Shown piece after piece: positions 6,876 to 14,792 of a stretch of 23,879 bases of DNA (positions are counted from its first letter, which is position 1; every line of letters starts with the position of its first letter). The notes beneath the pieces are model-generated. The model saw only the letters and a program-made list of their open reading frames with translations, was not told the DNA's origin and ran no database searches. The stretch comes from Streptomyces sp. NBS 14/10. Its GTDB lineage: Bacteria; Actinomycetota; Actinomycetes; Streptomycetales; Streptomycetaceae. Position numbers and translations under genes: made by a program. The stretch covers positions 6,649 through 30,527 of the forward strand of contig NZ_NCSM01000069.1 in the NCBI RefSeq assembly GCF_002224125.1, read 5' to 3'.

Positions 6876-7502
6876 ATGGCGGGCCGACAACGACTCGAAG
6901 ACCGGATCATCGACGCGATGGCGTCACTGCTGCGCTCCTCCGAGAACTACCTCGAAGACCTCGCCGCCACCTTCTCCGACGGCCTGCGGCGCGGCACGAT
7001 CGCCCCGCTGATACTGCTGCACCGCGTCGGGTCCCTACGGGTCTCGGAATTGGCCGAGGCCCTCGGCCTGGACCGCACGACCGTGACGCGACACCTCGAC
7101 GAGCTCGAGCCCCGCGGTCTGATCACCCGACGGCCGGACGAGCGAGACCGCCGCGCGATGATGGTGAACCTCACGCCTGCGGCAGCATCGCACCTGGACG
7201 CGATGCAGGCCAGGAACCGGCAACGCATCAGGCGCATCTGTGCCGAGTGGACCCCCGGAGAACGGGAAATGTTCGGACGAGCCTGCTGCCCAGGTTCGCC
7301 CGCGAAAGCGAACCGATCTTCAGCGGCTCGTCCGACACGCAGGGACCCCAGGCAAAGAGACCGACCACAGGCGGCCGACAGAAGTAACTCACCGAGCACG
7401 ACAAGCCCGCGTCGACTGAGCGGTCGCCACGTCCGCGACCTCGGCTCCGGGCGCCCGGTAGGCCGTAGGCGACCTGGGGTGCGTTTCAGAAGTGGATCTT
7501 GA
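6876..7502 (+). CDS. MarR-family regulator with frameshifted C-terminus
   Basis: Residues 1 to about 135 form a MarR winged helix: an N-terminal dimer helix, the LRVSELAEALGLDRTTVTRHLDELEPRGLITR recognition region (conserved VSELA and TTVTRHLDEL), and the wing RRPDERDRRAMMV. The last dimer helix should continue after EREMFGR, but the frame turns into an Arg/Pro/Ser-rich tail to 7502. A one-base loss (or two-base gain) near 7282-7284 restores LLPRFARESEPIFSGSS and a stop at 7385-7387, giving a normal length of about 170 residues. Either the gene is recently damaged or the sequence has an error. The ATG at 6876 has AGGAG upstream. It is the best candidate to bind the paired operators before the LLM gene. 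Confidence 0.75.
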   Translation: MAGRQRLEDRIIDAMASLLRSSENYLEDLAATFSDGLRRGTIAPLILLHRVGSLRVSELAEALGLDRTTVTRHLDELEPRGLITRRPDERDRRAMMVNLTPAAASHLDAMQARNRQRIRRICAEWTPGEREMFGRACCPGSPAKANRSSAARPTRRDPRQRDRPQAADRSNSPSTTSPRRLSGRHVRDLGSGRPVGRRRPGVRFRSGS

Positions 7503-7532
7503 CGCGTCAAGATCCACTTCTGAAACGCACCC
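7477..7532. repeat. Perfect 56-bp palindrome, Tn3-like terminal repeats head to head
   Basis: The two 28-bp arms meet at 7504/7505 with no spacer and no mismatch. Each arm, read from the outside, begins GGGTGCGTTTCAGAAGTGG, and the left arm is preceded by one more G. The pattern GGGG-T-CGT-TCAGAA resembles Tn3/Tn21-type terminal inverted repeats. It lies between the converging marR and tetR genes, so it may also work as a two-way terminator. It could be what remains after deletion of everything between two transposon ends. Confidence 0.85.
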
Positions 7533-7576
7533 TGGCACTGCAACGGTGCTTGTTCTGAGTGCCGCCGGGGTGTGGC

Positions 7577-8188
7577 TCATGCCCGGGCGGGTTGCTCACG
7601 TGCGGCGCGCTCGAGCGTGTCGGCCACCGTGGCGCAGGTGAGGCGCACCACTCCGCGCAGTTCTGCCTCGGAGGTGCCGGCGCGGCTGAGTACGGCGAGT
7701 GACTGGTTGACGGCGACGATGTAGGTGGTCAGCTCGTCAAGTACCCGAGGCTCGGCCGCGGAGTCCGCAAGGGCTGCGCGCACCCGTGCACGTTGGGTGT
7801 CGAGCAGGGCACGCACATGGACGCTGTTTTCCTCTTTGAGGATCGGCGCATGCACGGCCGAGTGCGCGATGAGACAGCCTGCGGGGACCGAGGGGTCGGC
7901 GATGCGCGCCAGGACGACGTCGAAGAACGCCTCGATCGCCCGCACAGGGTCACCCGGGTGGGACGCGAGCGCCTGCTCGTACTGGACGCCGTAGGTGCCG
8001 ACGTAGCGATCGAGGCTCTTGCGGAACAAGGCGTCCTTGTCTCCGAAGGTGCCGTACAGGGAGCCGCGGCCCAGACCGGTGGCGGACGCCAGGGCGCCCA
8101 GCGAGGCGTCTGCGTAACCGCGCTGCCAGAACACTCTCATCGCCTGATCCAGGGCTGCGGTGACGTCGAACTGTTTGCGACCTGACAC
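7577..8188 (-). CDS. TetR/AcrR-family repressor
   Basis: The 203-residue protein has an N-terminal TetR DNA-binding domain: an amphipathic helix, then a helix-turn-helix at about 27-48 (ASLGALASATGLGRGSLYGTFGDKDAL), followed by an all-helical ligand domain. The sequence GRGSLYGTFGDKDALF is typical of the AcrR-type subgroup. Start is GTG at 8188 with GGGAGGAG 6 bases upstream. It is divergent from the epoxide-hydrolase-VOC fusion gene; the gap holds two palindromic operators, so autoregulation with control of the fusion gene is likely. A minus-strand TTGGAC near 8238-8243, with TGTAGA 17 bases later, would put the -35 element inside the first operator. The ligand is probably the hydrolase substrate or a relative. 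Confidence 0.9.
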   Translation of the reverse strand: MSGRKQFDVTAALDQAMRVFWQRGYADASLGALASATGLGRGSLYGTFGDKDALFRKSLDRYVGTYGVQYEQALASHPGDPVRAIEAFFDVVLARIADPSVPAGCLIAHSAVHAPILKEENSVHVRALLDTQRARVRAALADSAAEPRVLDELTTYIVAVNQSLAVLSRAGTSEAELRGVVRLTCATVADTLERAAREQPARA

Positions 8189-8225
8189 GGCACTCCTCCC
8201 GGTGAACCTCCCACTCTACACGCTG

Positions 8226-8269
8226 TTGGATCGATCGGTCCAAGAATGTTGGATCGATCGATCCAACAT
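8226..8269. promoter_or_regulatory. Double TetR operator
   Basis: Two palindromes share the core TTGGATCGATCG. The site at 8246-8269 is a perfect 24-bp palindrome, with left half ATGTTGGATCGA. The site at 8226-8243 is the same 18-bp core with a single mismatch (GGTCC for GATCC). Their centres are 23 bp apart, close to two helical turns, as when two dimers bind the same face. The position between divergent tetR and its target is classical. Confidence 0.85.
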
Positions 8270-8376
8270 GGTTTACGGTTATCCCACAGCGACTGCCGCC
8301 CCTCGGACACGCACCGGCCTCCGGCTGAGTGCGGCGGTGTCCACGCTGGTCAACCCCTTGTGATGGAGAGATCTCT

Positions 8377-9915
8377 GTGACCACCTCGACGACCCGACTG
8401 CCCGTGCCGGAGGGATCCGGCGCGGCATCCCACGCCCCCGGCCTGCTTGCAGGCTTCACCGACACCTTCACCAGCCGGTACATCGACACCGGCAAGGTGC
8501 GGCTGCACGCGGTCATCGGCGGCGACGGCCCGCCGCTGCTGCTTCTGGCCGGATGGCCCCAGACCTGGTACGCCTGGCGCCTCGTGATGCCGGCGCTCGC
8601 CCAGGACTTCCAGGTCATCGCCGTCGATCCGCGCGGCGTCGGCCTGTCCGACAAGCCCGAGGACGGATACGACACCGGCACCCTGGCCGACGACATGGCG
8701 GCCCTCATGACCGCCCTGGGCCAGGAGCGGTTCGCCATGGTGGGCCACGACGTCGGTATGTGGACCGCCTACGCCCTGGCCGCCGACCACCCCGACCGCC
8801 TCGAGCGCCTCGCGGTCGCCGAGGCCGCCATCCCGGGACTGTCTCCCTCGCCGCCGCTGTTCGCCGGCCACGAGGCCAACACCCGGCTGTGGCACTTCGG
8901 CTTCAACCGGCTCGGCCAGCTCAACGAACAGCTCGTCCGCGGACGCGAACACCTCTACTTCGGGGGCCAGTTCGCGAGCAAGGCCGCGCAGAAGCTCCCC
9001 GAGGAGGTGGTGCGCCACTACGTCGACACACTCGCCTCCGACCCCGACGCCCTGCACGCCAGTTTCGCCTTCTACCGGGCGCTGGACACGACGATCGCGC
9101 AGAACGAGCAGCGCAAGAAGCAGCCTCTGACCCTGCCCGTCCTGGCCATCGCCGGTGAGGCCAACTCCGGCGACCTCGTCGCGAACACCATGAAGCTCGC
9201 CGCCACGGACGTGGAGAGCCTGGTCATCCCGGACTGCGGCCACTACCCGGCCGAGGAAGCCCCCGAGGCGATGCTGGACGCACTGATCCGCTTCCTCGCC
9301 CCCTACCGTGATGGGTTGCCGACCGGATACGTGCCCCAGCAGGGCACGCCCGCGCAACGGGAACACACGGGCAAGGAACCCCTCGATGGTACGAGGTCGT
9401 TCACCGCGCCGCCCGACCGGACAGCGCCGCTGCCGATCAACCACATCGGGATGCGCGTCGAGGACATGGACGCGGCGATCGCGTGGTACCAGAGCGTGCT
9501 CGGCTTCGAGCTCATCAACGGGCCGCTCGAGTGCTCTCCGGAAGGCTCCCAGGCCGCACGACTCAGCACCATCTACGGGCCGACATGGAGCCGCATCCGC
9601 CAGGCGCACCTGGTGAGCGGCAACGGAGTCGGTGTGGAACTCTTCGAGTTCACTGGTGCACCCGAGGAGTGGGCGACCCCCTGGCATCCGGGCACGGTGC
9701 CTCCGCCCGGCCTGTACCACTTCTGTGTCACCGCACACTGCATCGACGAGTTGGCCGACCGGATCAGCGCAGCCGACGGACGCCAGAACACACCGATCGC
9801 CGAACCCGTGCCCGGCATGTCGATGACCTACGCGGAGGACCTGTTCGGCCACGCGGTCGAGATCAACAACCGCAGCTACGAGCAGTCCCATCCCAGCCGC
9901 AGCGTGCACTCGTGA
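8377..9915 (+). CDS. Fusion of epoxide-hydrolase-like alpha/beta hydrolase and VOC domain
   Basis: A 512-residue two-domain protein. Residues about 30-312 form an alpha/beta hydrolase: oxyanion segment GWPQTWYAWR at 59-68, DPRGVGLSDKP at 84-94, nucleophile elbow GHDVG at 123-127 with D125, and the catalytic histidine in CGHYPAEEAP (H289). An Asp nucleophile points to epoxide hydrolase or dehalogenase chemistry, not esterase. After a linker (313-350) comes a VOC/glyoxalase domain at about 352-500 (INHIGMRVEDMDAAIAWYQSVLGF) with candidate metal ligands H356, H448 and E495. Start is GTG at 8377 with GGAGAG 8 bases upstream; the ATG at 8329 has no such site. Frame and composition are even across the junction, so this is a genuine fusion. 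Control by the adjacent TetR is likely. Confidence 0.88.
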   Translation: MTTSTTRLPVPEGSGAASHAPGLLAGFTDTFTSRYIDTGKVRLHAVIGGDGPPLLLLAGWPQTWYAWRLVMPALAQDFQVIAVDPRGVGLSDKPEDGYDTGTLADDMAALMTALGQERFAMVGHDVGMWTAYALAADHPDRLERLAVAEAAIPGLSPSPPLFAGHEANTRLWHFGFNRLGQLNEQLVRGREHLYFGGQFASKAAQKLPEEVVRHYVDTLASDPDALHASFAFYRALDTTIAQNEQRKKQPLTLPVLAIAGEANSGDLVANTMKLAATDVESLVIPDCGHYPAEEAPEAMLDALIRFLAPYRDGLPTGYVPQQGTPAQREHTGKEPLDGTRSFTAPPDRTAPLPINHIGMRVEDMDAAIAWYQSVLGFELINGPLECSPEGSQAARLSTIYGPTWSRIRQAHLVSGNGVGVELFEFTGAPEEWATPWHPGTVPPPGLYHFCVTAHCIDELADRISAADGRQNTPIAEPVPGMSMTYAEDLFGHAVEINNRSYEQSHPSRSVHS

Positions 9916-9938
9916 CGAACAGCCGGTACAAGGCGATC

Positions 9939-9970
9939 TCCCCGCGCCCGGAGGACACCGGACGCGGGGA
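9939..9970. terminator. Hairpin terminator after the hydrolase fusion
   Basis: TCCCCGCG (9939-9946) pairs with CGCGGGGA (9963-9970), and an inner CCGG/CCGG pair (9948-9951 with 9958-9961) sits beyond one opposed base on each side, with a 6-base loop. It lies 24 bp after the stop codon. Confidence 0.65.
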
Positions 9971-10393
9971 GGCTCGGTCCAGCGACCAGGGTCAGCAGGT
10001 CTCGGGCAGCAGGCGGGCACGCGGCCCCCGCCCCGGCGGCAGTCAGGTACTCGGCGGACTGGCAGTCACCGCGACGGTGTCAAGTTCAACATGCTGAAGC
10101 AGGCCGTGGTCACTGACCTGGTGTTTCGACCTAATCGGCGCCCTTGCCTGGCTCGCCGGTGTGGACGTGACCGGGCACGCGCCGCGAGGCCGCCGGTGCA
10201 TCAAGCCCAGCATCCCCGGATCCGGGCGCCCGGCAGGCTCCCGCCATCCGCCGCGATCCTGATGCAAGCACCGAACACGGCGAGACGTTTGAAGATCGCC
10301 GACGGGGTACAAGTCAGACGAAACGCGCGGGCAGGCTGACAAATCCCGTCGGAAATGGCGCCGGAGTGTGGCCGCCGCACCGGGCCATGGAAG
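9971..10393. other. Stretch without a supported gene
   Basis: No frame has a convincing start, ribosome site or recognisable family. The only trace is near 10037-10060, where GGCAG then GTACTCGGCGG resembles the RRQVLGGL ending of the integrase-type IS at 16470-16511. It is out of frame and too short to call, so this may be further IS debris. Confidence 0.4.
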
Positions 10394-10414
10394 CGGCGGA
10401 CACCCGGTCCGCCG
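10394..10414 (-). terminator. Hairpin terminator after the CMD gene
   Basis: CGGCGGAC (10394-10401) pairs perfectly with GTCCGCCG (10407-10414) around a 5-base loop, 23 bp past the stop of the minus-strand CMD-like gene. It probably ends the 14466-10438 transcript. Confidence 0.55.
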
Positions 10415-10437
10415 TCCCAGGGCTCGCTGACGCGCAG

Positions 10438-11001
10438 TCAGTCGCCGTCGGGCGGCAGTGGTACGTCGTACGCGTTGAGGATCGCCGAGATGGCGGCATA
10501 CTGCGCGACGAGGAAGACGAGTTCAGCCGTACCGGAGTCGCCGAAGGTGCGGACCGCGGCTCGGTAAAGCGCTCCCGGCAAAGGCGCGCCGCTGTAGAGC
10601 CGCGCAGCCACATCGTGAGCGACCGTTTCCTCGGCGGTCATGCCTGCCGGGCGCTGCCCCGCGACCAGGCCCTCGATGATGTCCTCCGGCAGACCGACGG
10701 CGAGCGCAACCCGGGAGTGCGAGTACAGCTCGTAGGCCGCGGCATACCGCGAGCCCGTGGTGAGAATCGCGACCTCGCGCACCCGGGCGGGCAGGACTGA
10801 GGCACCGGTGCCGGCCGTGAACCACTCCAGCAGCGGGCGGGCGAGCCCGGGAAAGCGGAGCATCACCGGGAACGGGCCGATCAGCGCGCCGTCGGTATCA
10901 ATCGAGGTAAACGGCGCGGGCAACCGGGCCATGAGCTGTCGGACGTGATCGTCGAGCGAGCGCTGCTCGGCTGTCAGTTCGCTGGGCTTGATCGAGGGCA
11001 T
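10438..11001 (-). CDS. Carboxymuconolactone decarboxylase (CMD)/AhpD-like protein
   Basis: The 187-residue protein resembles carboxymuconolactone decarboxylase family proteins of the type found in aromatic degradation. It has an N-terminal segment with GPFPVMLRFPGLARPL, a central VREVAILTTGSRYAAAYELYSHSRVALAVGLPED (conserved REVAIL and the histidine of ELYSHSRVA), and a C-terminal helix pair. The CxxC pair of peroxidase-type AhpD is absent, so thiol peroxidase activity is unlikely. Proposed start is ATG at 11001; a GTG at 11007 is equally possible. It lies 12 bp after the amidohydrolase stop and is the last gene of that operon. Function within the pathway is unproven; ring-lactone decarboxylation or isomerisation is the family precedent. 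Confidence 0.82.
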   Translation of the reverse strand: MPSIKPSELTAEQRSLDDHVRQLMARLPAPFTSIDTDGALIGPFPVMLRFPGLARPLLEWFTAGTGASVLPARVREVAILTTGSRYAAAYELYSHSRVALAVGLPEDIIEGLVAGQRPAGMTAEETVAHDVAARLYSGAPLPGALYRAAVRTFGDSGTAELVFLVAQYAAISAILNAYDVPLPPDGD

Positions 11002-11013
11002 GCGCACAACGCG

Positions 11014-12225
11014 TCACCGTACCTGCGTGCCGTCGAGCCACACCTGATGGACCCGTCCGCGAAGGTCGTCGAGATCGGACAGACTGCCCGTGATGACGAC
11101 CACATCCGCGAGCTTGCCGGCTGCCAACTTTCCGGCGTTGTCGAATCGAAGGAGTTCGGCCGGGCTCGACGTCGTGGCGCGCCAGGCATCCAGGGCGGAC
11201 ATCGACGAGGAGTTCACCATCAGAGCGAGTTCTCTGAGGTTGCTCGCTGCCGGGCTCCAGTAGGGCGGGCTGTCGGTCCCCATGGCGATCTTCACTCCCG
11301 CCTGGACGGCGAGTGCGAAGCTCGCCTGATGAGCTTCGACGGCCTCACGGGCAAGGTTGGCGTTCTCTTCCGGGATCGGTATGCCGCTGTCAGCGGCGTC
11401 AATGATGGCGCGTGTTGCTGACAGCGTGGGAACGAGCCAGGCGCCACGCTCGAGCATGAGGTCGACTGCTTCGTCATCCAGGTAGTAGCCGTGTTCGATG
11501 GAACGGACGCCGGCCCGCAAGGCTGCCTTGATTCCCTCGGTCCCCTGCGCGTGGGCGAATACGTAGGTGTCGGCCGCGGCGGCTTCGGCGACGATCACCG
11601 CCAGCTCATCGGCGCGAAACTGGGCGTGGCGGGGATTGTCGCCTGGAGACATGACTCCGCCGGTGGTGGCGACCTTGACTGCGTCGGCTCCCGCGCGCAG
11701 GACTTCACGGACTCCTCGCCGTACTCCGTCCGGGCCGTCGACGATCGGGTTGGGCCGTCCGGGGTGTGCCGTCATCATCGGGATCGATCGATGACCTCCC
11801 GAGGGGAGATGGACATCGCCGTGCCCGCCCGTTTGGGACAGCATCGAGATCGCGATCTGCAGTCGCGGTCCCTCGATGAGTTCCTGTGCGATCGCTTGCT
11901 TCACCCCTAGGTCTGCGCCTGCGGCATCTCGGGCAGAGGTGATGCCTTGGTCGAGCAGGAGCGACAGGTTGCGCTTTGCTTCGTAATACTGCAGGGAGAA
12001 GGCTTGTTGTTCGGCGCGTGCGAGATTGAAGTCTCGGGCCATCACGTGCACGTGGCAGTCGAACAGCCCGGGGAGGACCGACTTTCCAGAGCAGTCCACA
12101 ACGTGATCACCGTCCAGATCGGTCCCGACATCGACGACGTGGCGGCCCTCGATGACGAGGTCGGCTTTGCCTGCTTCGGTTCCGTCGAAGACGGTCCCAT
12201 TCTTGAAGACTGTGCGGATTGCCAT
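11014..12225 (-). CDS. Metal-dependent amidohydrolase (imidazolonepropionase/prolidase-like)
   Basis: The 403-residue protein is a complete amidohydrolase-superfamily member: a beta-sandwich start (FKNGTVFDGTEAGKADLVIEG without signal peptide), metal ligands H58 and H60 in FDCHVHV, a likely carboxylated lysine K184 in DAVKVATTGG, H225 in FAHAQG, H245 in SIEHGYY, and D318 in MGTDSP. These enzymes hydrolyse C-N bonds of cyclic amides, dipeptides or carbamates in the cytoplasm. ATG at 12225 is preceded by GAGGAG, which overlaps the end of the serine dehydratase frame (gap 6 bp). It therefore remains translatable although that upstream gene is broken. Substrate unknown; the family is broad. Confidence 0.9.
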   Translation of the reverse strand: MAIRTVFKNGTVFDGTEAGKADLVIEGRHVVDVGTDLDGDHVVDCSGKSVLPGLFDCHVHVMARDFNLARAEQQAFSLQYYEAKRNLSLLLDQGITSARDAAGADLGVKQAIAQELIEGPRLQIAISMLSQTGGHGDVHLPSGGHRSIPMMTAHPGRPNPIVDGPDGVRRGVREVLRAGADAVKVATTGGVMSPGDNPRHAQFRADELAVIVAEAAAADTYVFAHAQGTEGIKAALRAGVRSIEHGYYLDDEAVDLMLERGAWLVPTLSATRAIIDAADSGIPIPEENANLAREAVEAHQASFALAVQAGVKIAMGTDSPPYWSPAASNLRELALMVNSSSMSALDAWRATTSSPAELLRFDNAGKLAAGKLADVVVITGSLSDLDDLRGRVHQVWLDGTQVR

Positions 12226-12231
12226 TGCTCC

Positions 12232-13359
12232 TCATTTCATGAATGTTGGACTGCGCAGGTTGGGCGTGGGTGGTGTCTGACGCGGCTTCAGGACTTGACA
12301 AGCGTTGACGGCCGGCCCGCCCAGGGCCTTCTCCTTGTACTTGTGGTTCATGTCTGCGCCGGTCTCACGCATGGTGGCGATGACCTGGTCCAGCGAGACG
12401 TGATGGTTGTCGTCGCCCCAGAGCGCCATTCGCGCGGCGTTGATCGCTTTCACTGCAGCGATCGCGTTGCGTTCGATGCAGGGCACCTGTACGAGGCCGG
12501 TAACGGGACCACAAGTCGGCCCGAGATTGTGTTCCAGCGCGATCTCGGCGGCGTTGCGTAAAACAGTACGGCGGGGATGATGCCGGTCGCACCGTTGGTC
12601 GGCGCGGTCACGGCGCGGCCGCCGCTGGCGTTCTCCTCATTCACTGCCAACGCGAAGAGGTCGACACGCTCTTGCCGGTATTGGTCATTGCGCTCGGGGT
12701 CCTCGCGGTCCAATCGTGACGCCCATGCATCGGCTCGCCGACGGACACCGAGGCCACCAGGGAGTACCCCTGTGCGCGATACAGCCGAGGTGACGCATGT
12801 TTGCATCGTTTGCCATAGTCCACGCAATCCCTGGTTGAGGTCGGCGCTCGAGCGCCCTGCGAGTTTGTTGTCGCGATCACTTCGCTGATGCGGGAACTTG
12901 GCTGGTCGCAGACAGCGAGCAGCTCGCCGCCGTGCGGAACGGGTGTGGAGCCGACGTCAATTGCACGCCGGAGGCGCGCTCCTCGTCGCCGTCGTGGACA
13001 ATGAACACGAAGTCCTCGATCCGGCAGGGGATTCGTTGCCCTGCGCCGAGGCTCACCGTGCCGGATGCCGTGATGTCGGCCCGTCTTCGCTCAACTTCGG
13101 CGGAGTCGATCCTGGCTGATTGCGCACCATCCAAGCCGAGAAGCACTGCGGTGAACATGCCGTGCCCGTGTCCGGTCGCGGTGAGCGAGCCACAAATCTC
13201 CACTCGCGCTGATTCGACGCTGTCCGCCGTGCCCGCTCGTCGTAGGTCCTTCGCAAAGGCGGAGGCTGCGTTCATTGCTCCGACTGTGTGCGAACGTGAG
13301 GGCCCGATCCCGATAGTGAACGAGTGGGAGACACTGACAGGAGCTCTCGAAGTGGTCAT
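12232..13359 (-). pseudogene. sdaA: L-serine dehydratase, frameshifted and internally deleted
   Basis: Pieces of a single-chain iron-sulfur L-serine dehydratase are present in order but in different frames. The N-terminal piece (13359 to about 12930) carries TIGIGPSRSHTVGAM and GSLTATGHGHG; then GELLAVCDQ shifts frame near 12925, and a further shift follows near 12868. The middle piece carries TGVLPGGLGVRRRA and [18 protein letters not shown]. Near 12557-12562 the middle piece is joined directly to [18 protein letters not shown], skipping roughly 70 residues. That gap removes the GAEVGCQGE-type segment with the first cluster cysteine; the other two cysteines ([12 protein letters not shown]) remain. 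The enzyme cannot be functional. It was probably part of the Lrp-regulated operon. Confidence 0.88.
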
Positions 13360-13410
13360 GAAGCGGGACGGTAGTCCGAGTGTGTAATGGTGGCGGCCTG
13401 TTGCAGGATT

Positions 13411-14466
13411 TCACCCGAAAGACGGGTTTGGCTGAGGCATATTGGTCAGCAGAGGGCTGAATTCGCCAGTGGCGTGTCCATGGGCATTGAGGTGGTGTCC
13501 TTCCTTCTTGACCGTGCGCAGCACGACGGAACGGTCGGCGATGCTGACGCCGGGAAGTCTCTCCTCGAGGACGGCCTCGAGCCGCTGCACGTCAGCCAGC
13601 GTCGGCAACCACACGGCGAGGATGAGGTTGTACTGTCCGACAGTTGAAACCGCGAGGCGGATCTCGCCGATACGCGTGAGCGCCGACCCGACGCGCTGCA
13701 CGAGCGCGGCAGGGACACGGAGGAAGTACCACGCATGAACCGGCCGGCCTGATTGCGCTTTTGCCATGTCCAGGCGGGTGTCCAACCGCCCTTGTGCAGT
13801 CATGGCCGCAACCGTACTCCGTACCCGACGTTGGCCCACGCCGACGGTCCTCGCCAGGAAAGCCACTGTCGCCCTGCCATCCGGTCCCAGAAGGCGAAGG
13901 AGTTGGTCCTCCAGCTGAGAGTCGACGCGGTCCCTCGGAGGCCGCGAGACCTCGATGCTCCGCTCTACCGCAGCGATCTCCTCGACTGACAGGGAGCGAA
14001 GACGCCACTGACCTCCGTCCACGAAGGGTGACGTGAACAAGTGGGCCCGGGTCGCCCGAATCCCGTCAAGTTTCGGTACCCGCATCATCAAATACTCCGT
14101 GAGGGCATCCATGCTGGATGTGGCCACCAGCACGAGCATCTCGCGTCCCCCGGCCGTGAGGTCCACCGTGAACGCTTCACTGTCCGCCGAGATCTCCTGT
14201 GCGAGACCGAGCGTGGCGGCAGGGTGGGCTTCGATTTCCAGTATGGCGGACGGCCCTCTCAGCTCCGGGCCGGGATGTCCGGACACCCATGCGATGCCAG
14301 CCTCGACGATGCGTTCCCAGCGCCGGGCGAGGGTGACCGCGTCGACCCCGATAATCGGCGCCAGCGCAGCCCAGCGTGCTCGCGGGTTGATCTGAAGGGC
14401 ATGGATGAGCCGCCGATCGAGCTCATCGAGGTCGTAGTCCTGCCGACTCTCGTCCAAATGACTCAT
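13411..14466 (-). CDS. Two-domain Lrp/AsnC-family regulator
   Basis: The 351-residue protein contains two Lrp/AsnC units in tandem. The first has a helix-turn-helix starting LDELDRRLIHALQINPRARWAALAPIIGVDAVTLARRWERI, where DELDRRLIHAL is the family hallmark, followed by a sensing domain. A second DNA-binding-like unit starts near EDQLLRLLGPDGRATVAFLARTVGVGQRRVRS, followed by a second sensing domain (GEIRLAVSTVGQYNLILAVW). Ordinary family members are about 150 residues. I chose ATG at 14466 (MSHLDES) rather than 14544 because the extra 26 residues are not family-like; the ribosome site is weak. It is the first gene of the minus-strand set with the broken serine dehydratase, suggesting regulation in response to serine or another amino acid. 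Confidence 0.87.
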   Translation of the reverse strand: MSHLDESRQDYDLDELDRRLIHALQINPRARWAALAPIIGVDAVTLARRWERIVEAGIAWVSGHPGPELRGPSAILEIEAHPAATLGLAQEISADSEAFTVDLTAGGREMLVLVATSSMDALTEYLMMRVPKLDGIRATRAHLFTSPFVDGGQWRLRSLSVEEIAAVERSIEVSRPPRDRVDSQLEDQLLRLLGPDGRATVAFLARTVGVGQRRVRSTVAAMTAQGRLDTRLDMAKAQSGRPVHAWYFLRVPAALVQRVGSALTRIGEIRLAVSTVGQYNLILAVWLPTLADVQRLEAVLEERLPGVSIADRSVVLRTVKKEGHHLNAHGHATGEFSPLLTNMPQPNPSFG

Positions 14467-14792
14467 AAGACTTGACTCTATGTTACGGGAAAGGTCGATG
14501 TTTCGGCGGGCATGCGGTTGTTCAAGGGCAGTATGCCGAAGCATCCTGACGTGGCTCCGGGTGCGGAGATTCCGGGCGCCGCAACTCGCGATGCCCTTTG
14601 AGTGCCAGCGTGGAGCTCATGACGCCGGCCGAATTGCGGCAGAAGGGCGCGCCTGCCTGCCGTCAAACTTCATCGCGGCAGGCTTCTGGGGATTTTTCCT
14701 GCGTTGCAGGTCATGCCGCTTCCTCGCGGAGTGATGATCTCCGCATTAGTGCGAGAGCGTCGGTATCCCGGCGCTGACGAAGGAGGACGACC
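14467..14792. promoter_or_regulatory. 326-bp divergent intergenic region
   Basis: It separates the minus-strand Lrp-type regulator from the plus-strand crotonase. A hairpin GCCTGCCG/CGGCAGGC flanks about 12 bases near 14661-14690, followed by an AT-rich GGGGATTTTTCC that could form part of the plus-strand promoter. A TAACAT near the regulator start is a possible minus-strand -10. I found no repeat strong enough to name an operator. The crotonase ribosome site AGGAGG lies at 14780-14785. Confidence 0.35.

Noticed and set aside
8350..10020. A 556-codon minus-strand open frame opposite the hydrolase-VOC fusion
   Set aside because: Long antisense frames are usual in GC-rich genes. It has no family features, and the plus-strand frame carries all recognisable motifs.
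10037..10060. A further [12 protein letters not shown] IS ending
   Set aside because: It needs a frameshift and rests on about 16 bases only; mentioned as a possible trace, not called.
11780..11795. GATCGATCGAT inside the amidohydrolase, similar to the TetR operator core
   Set aside because: It lacks the TTGG/CCAA flanks that define the operator and lies within coding sequence.
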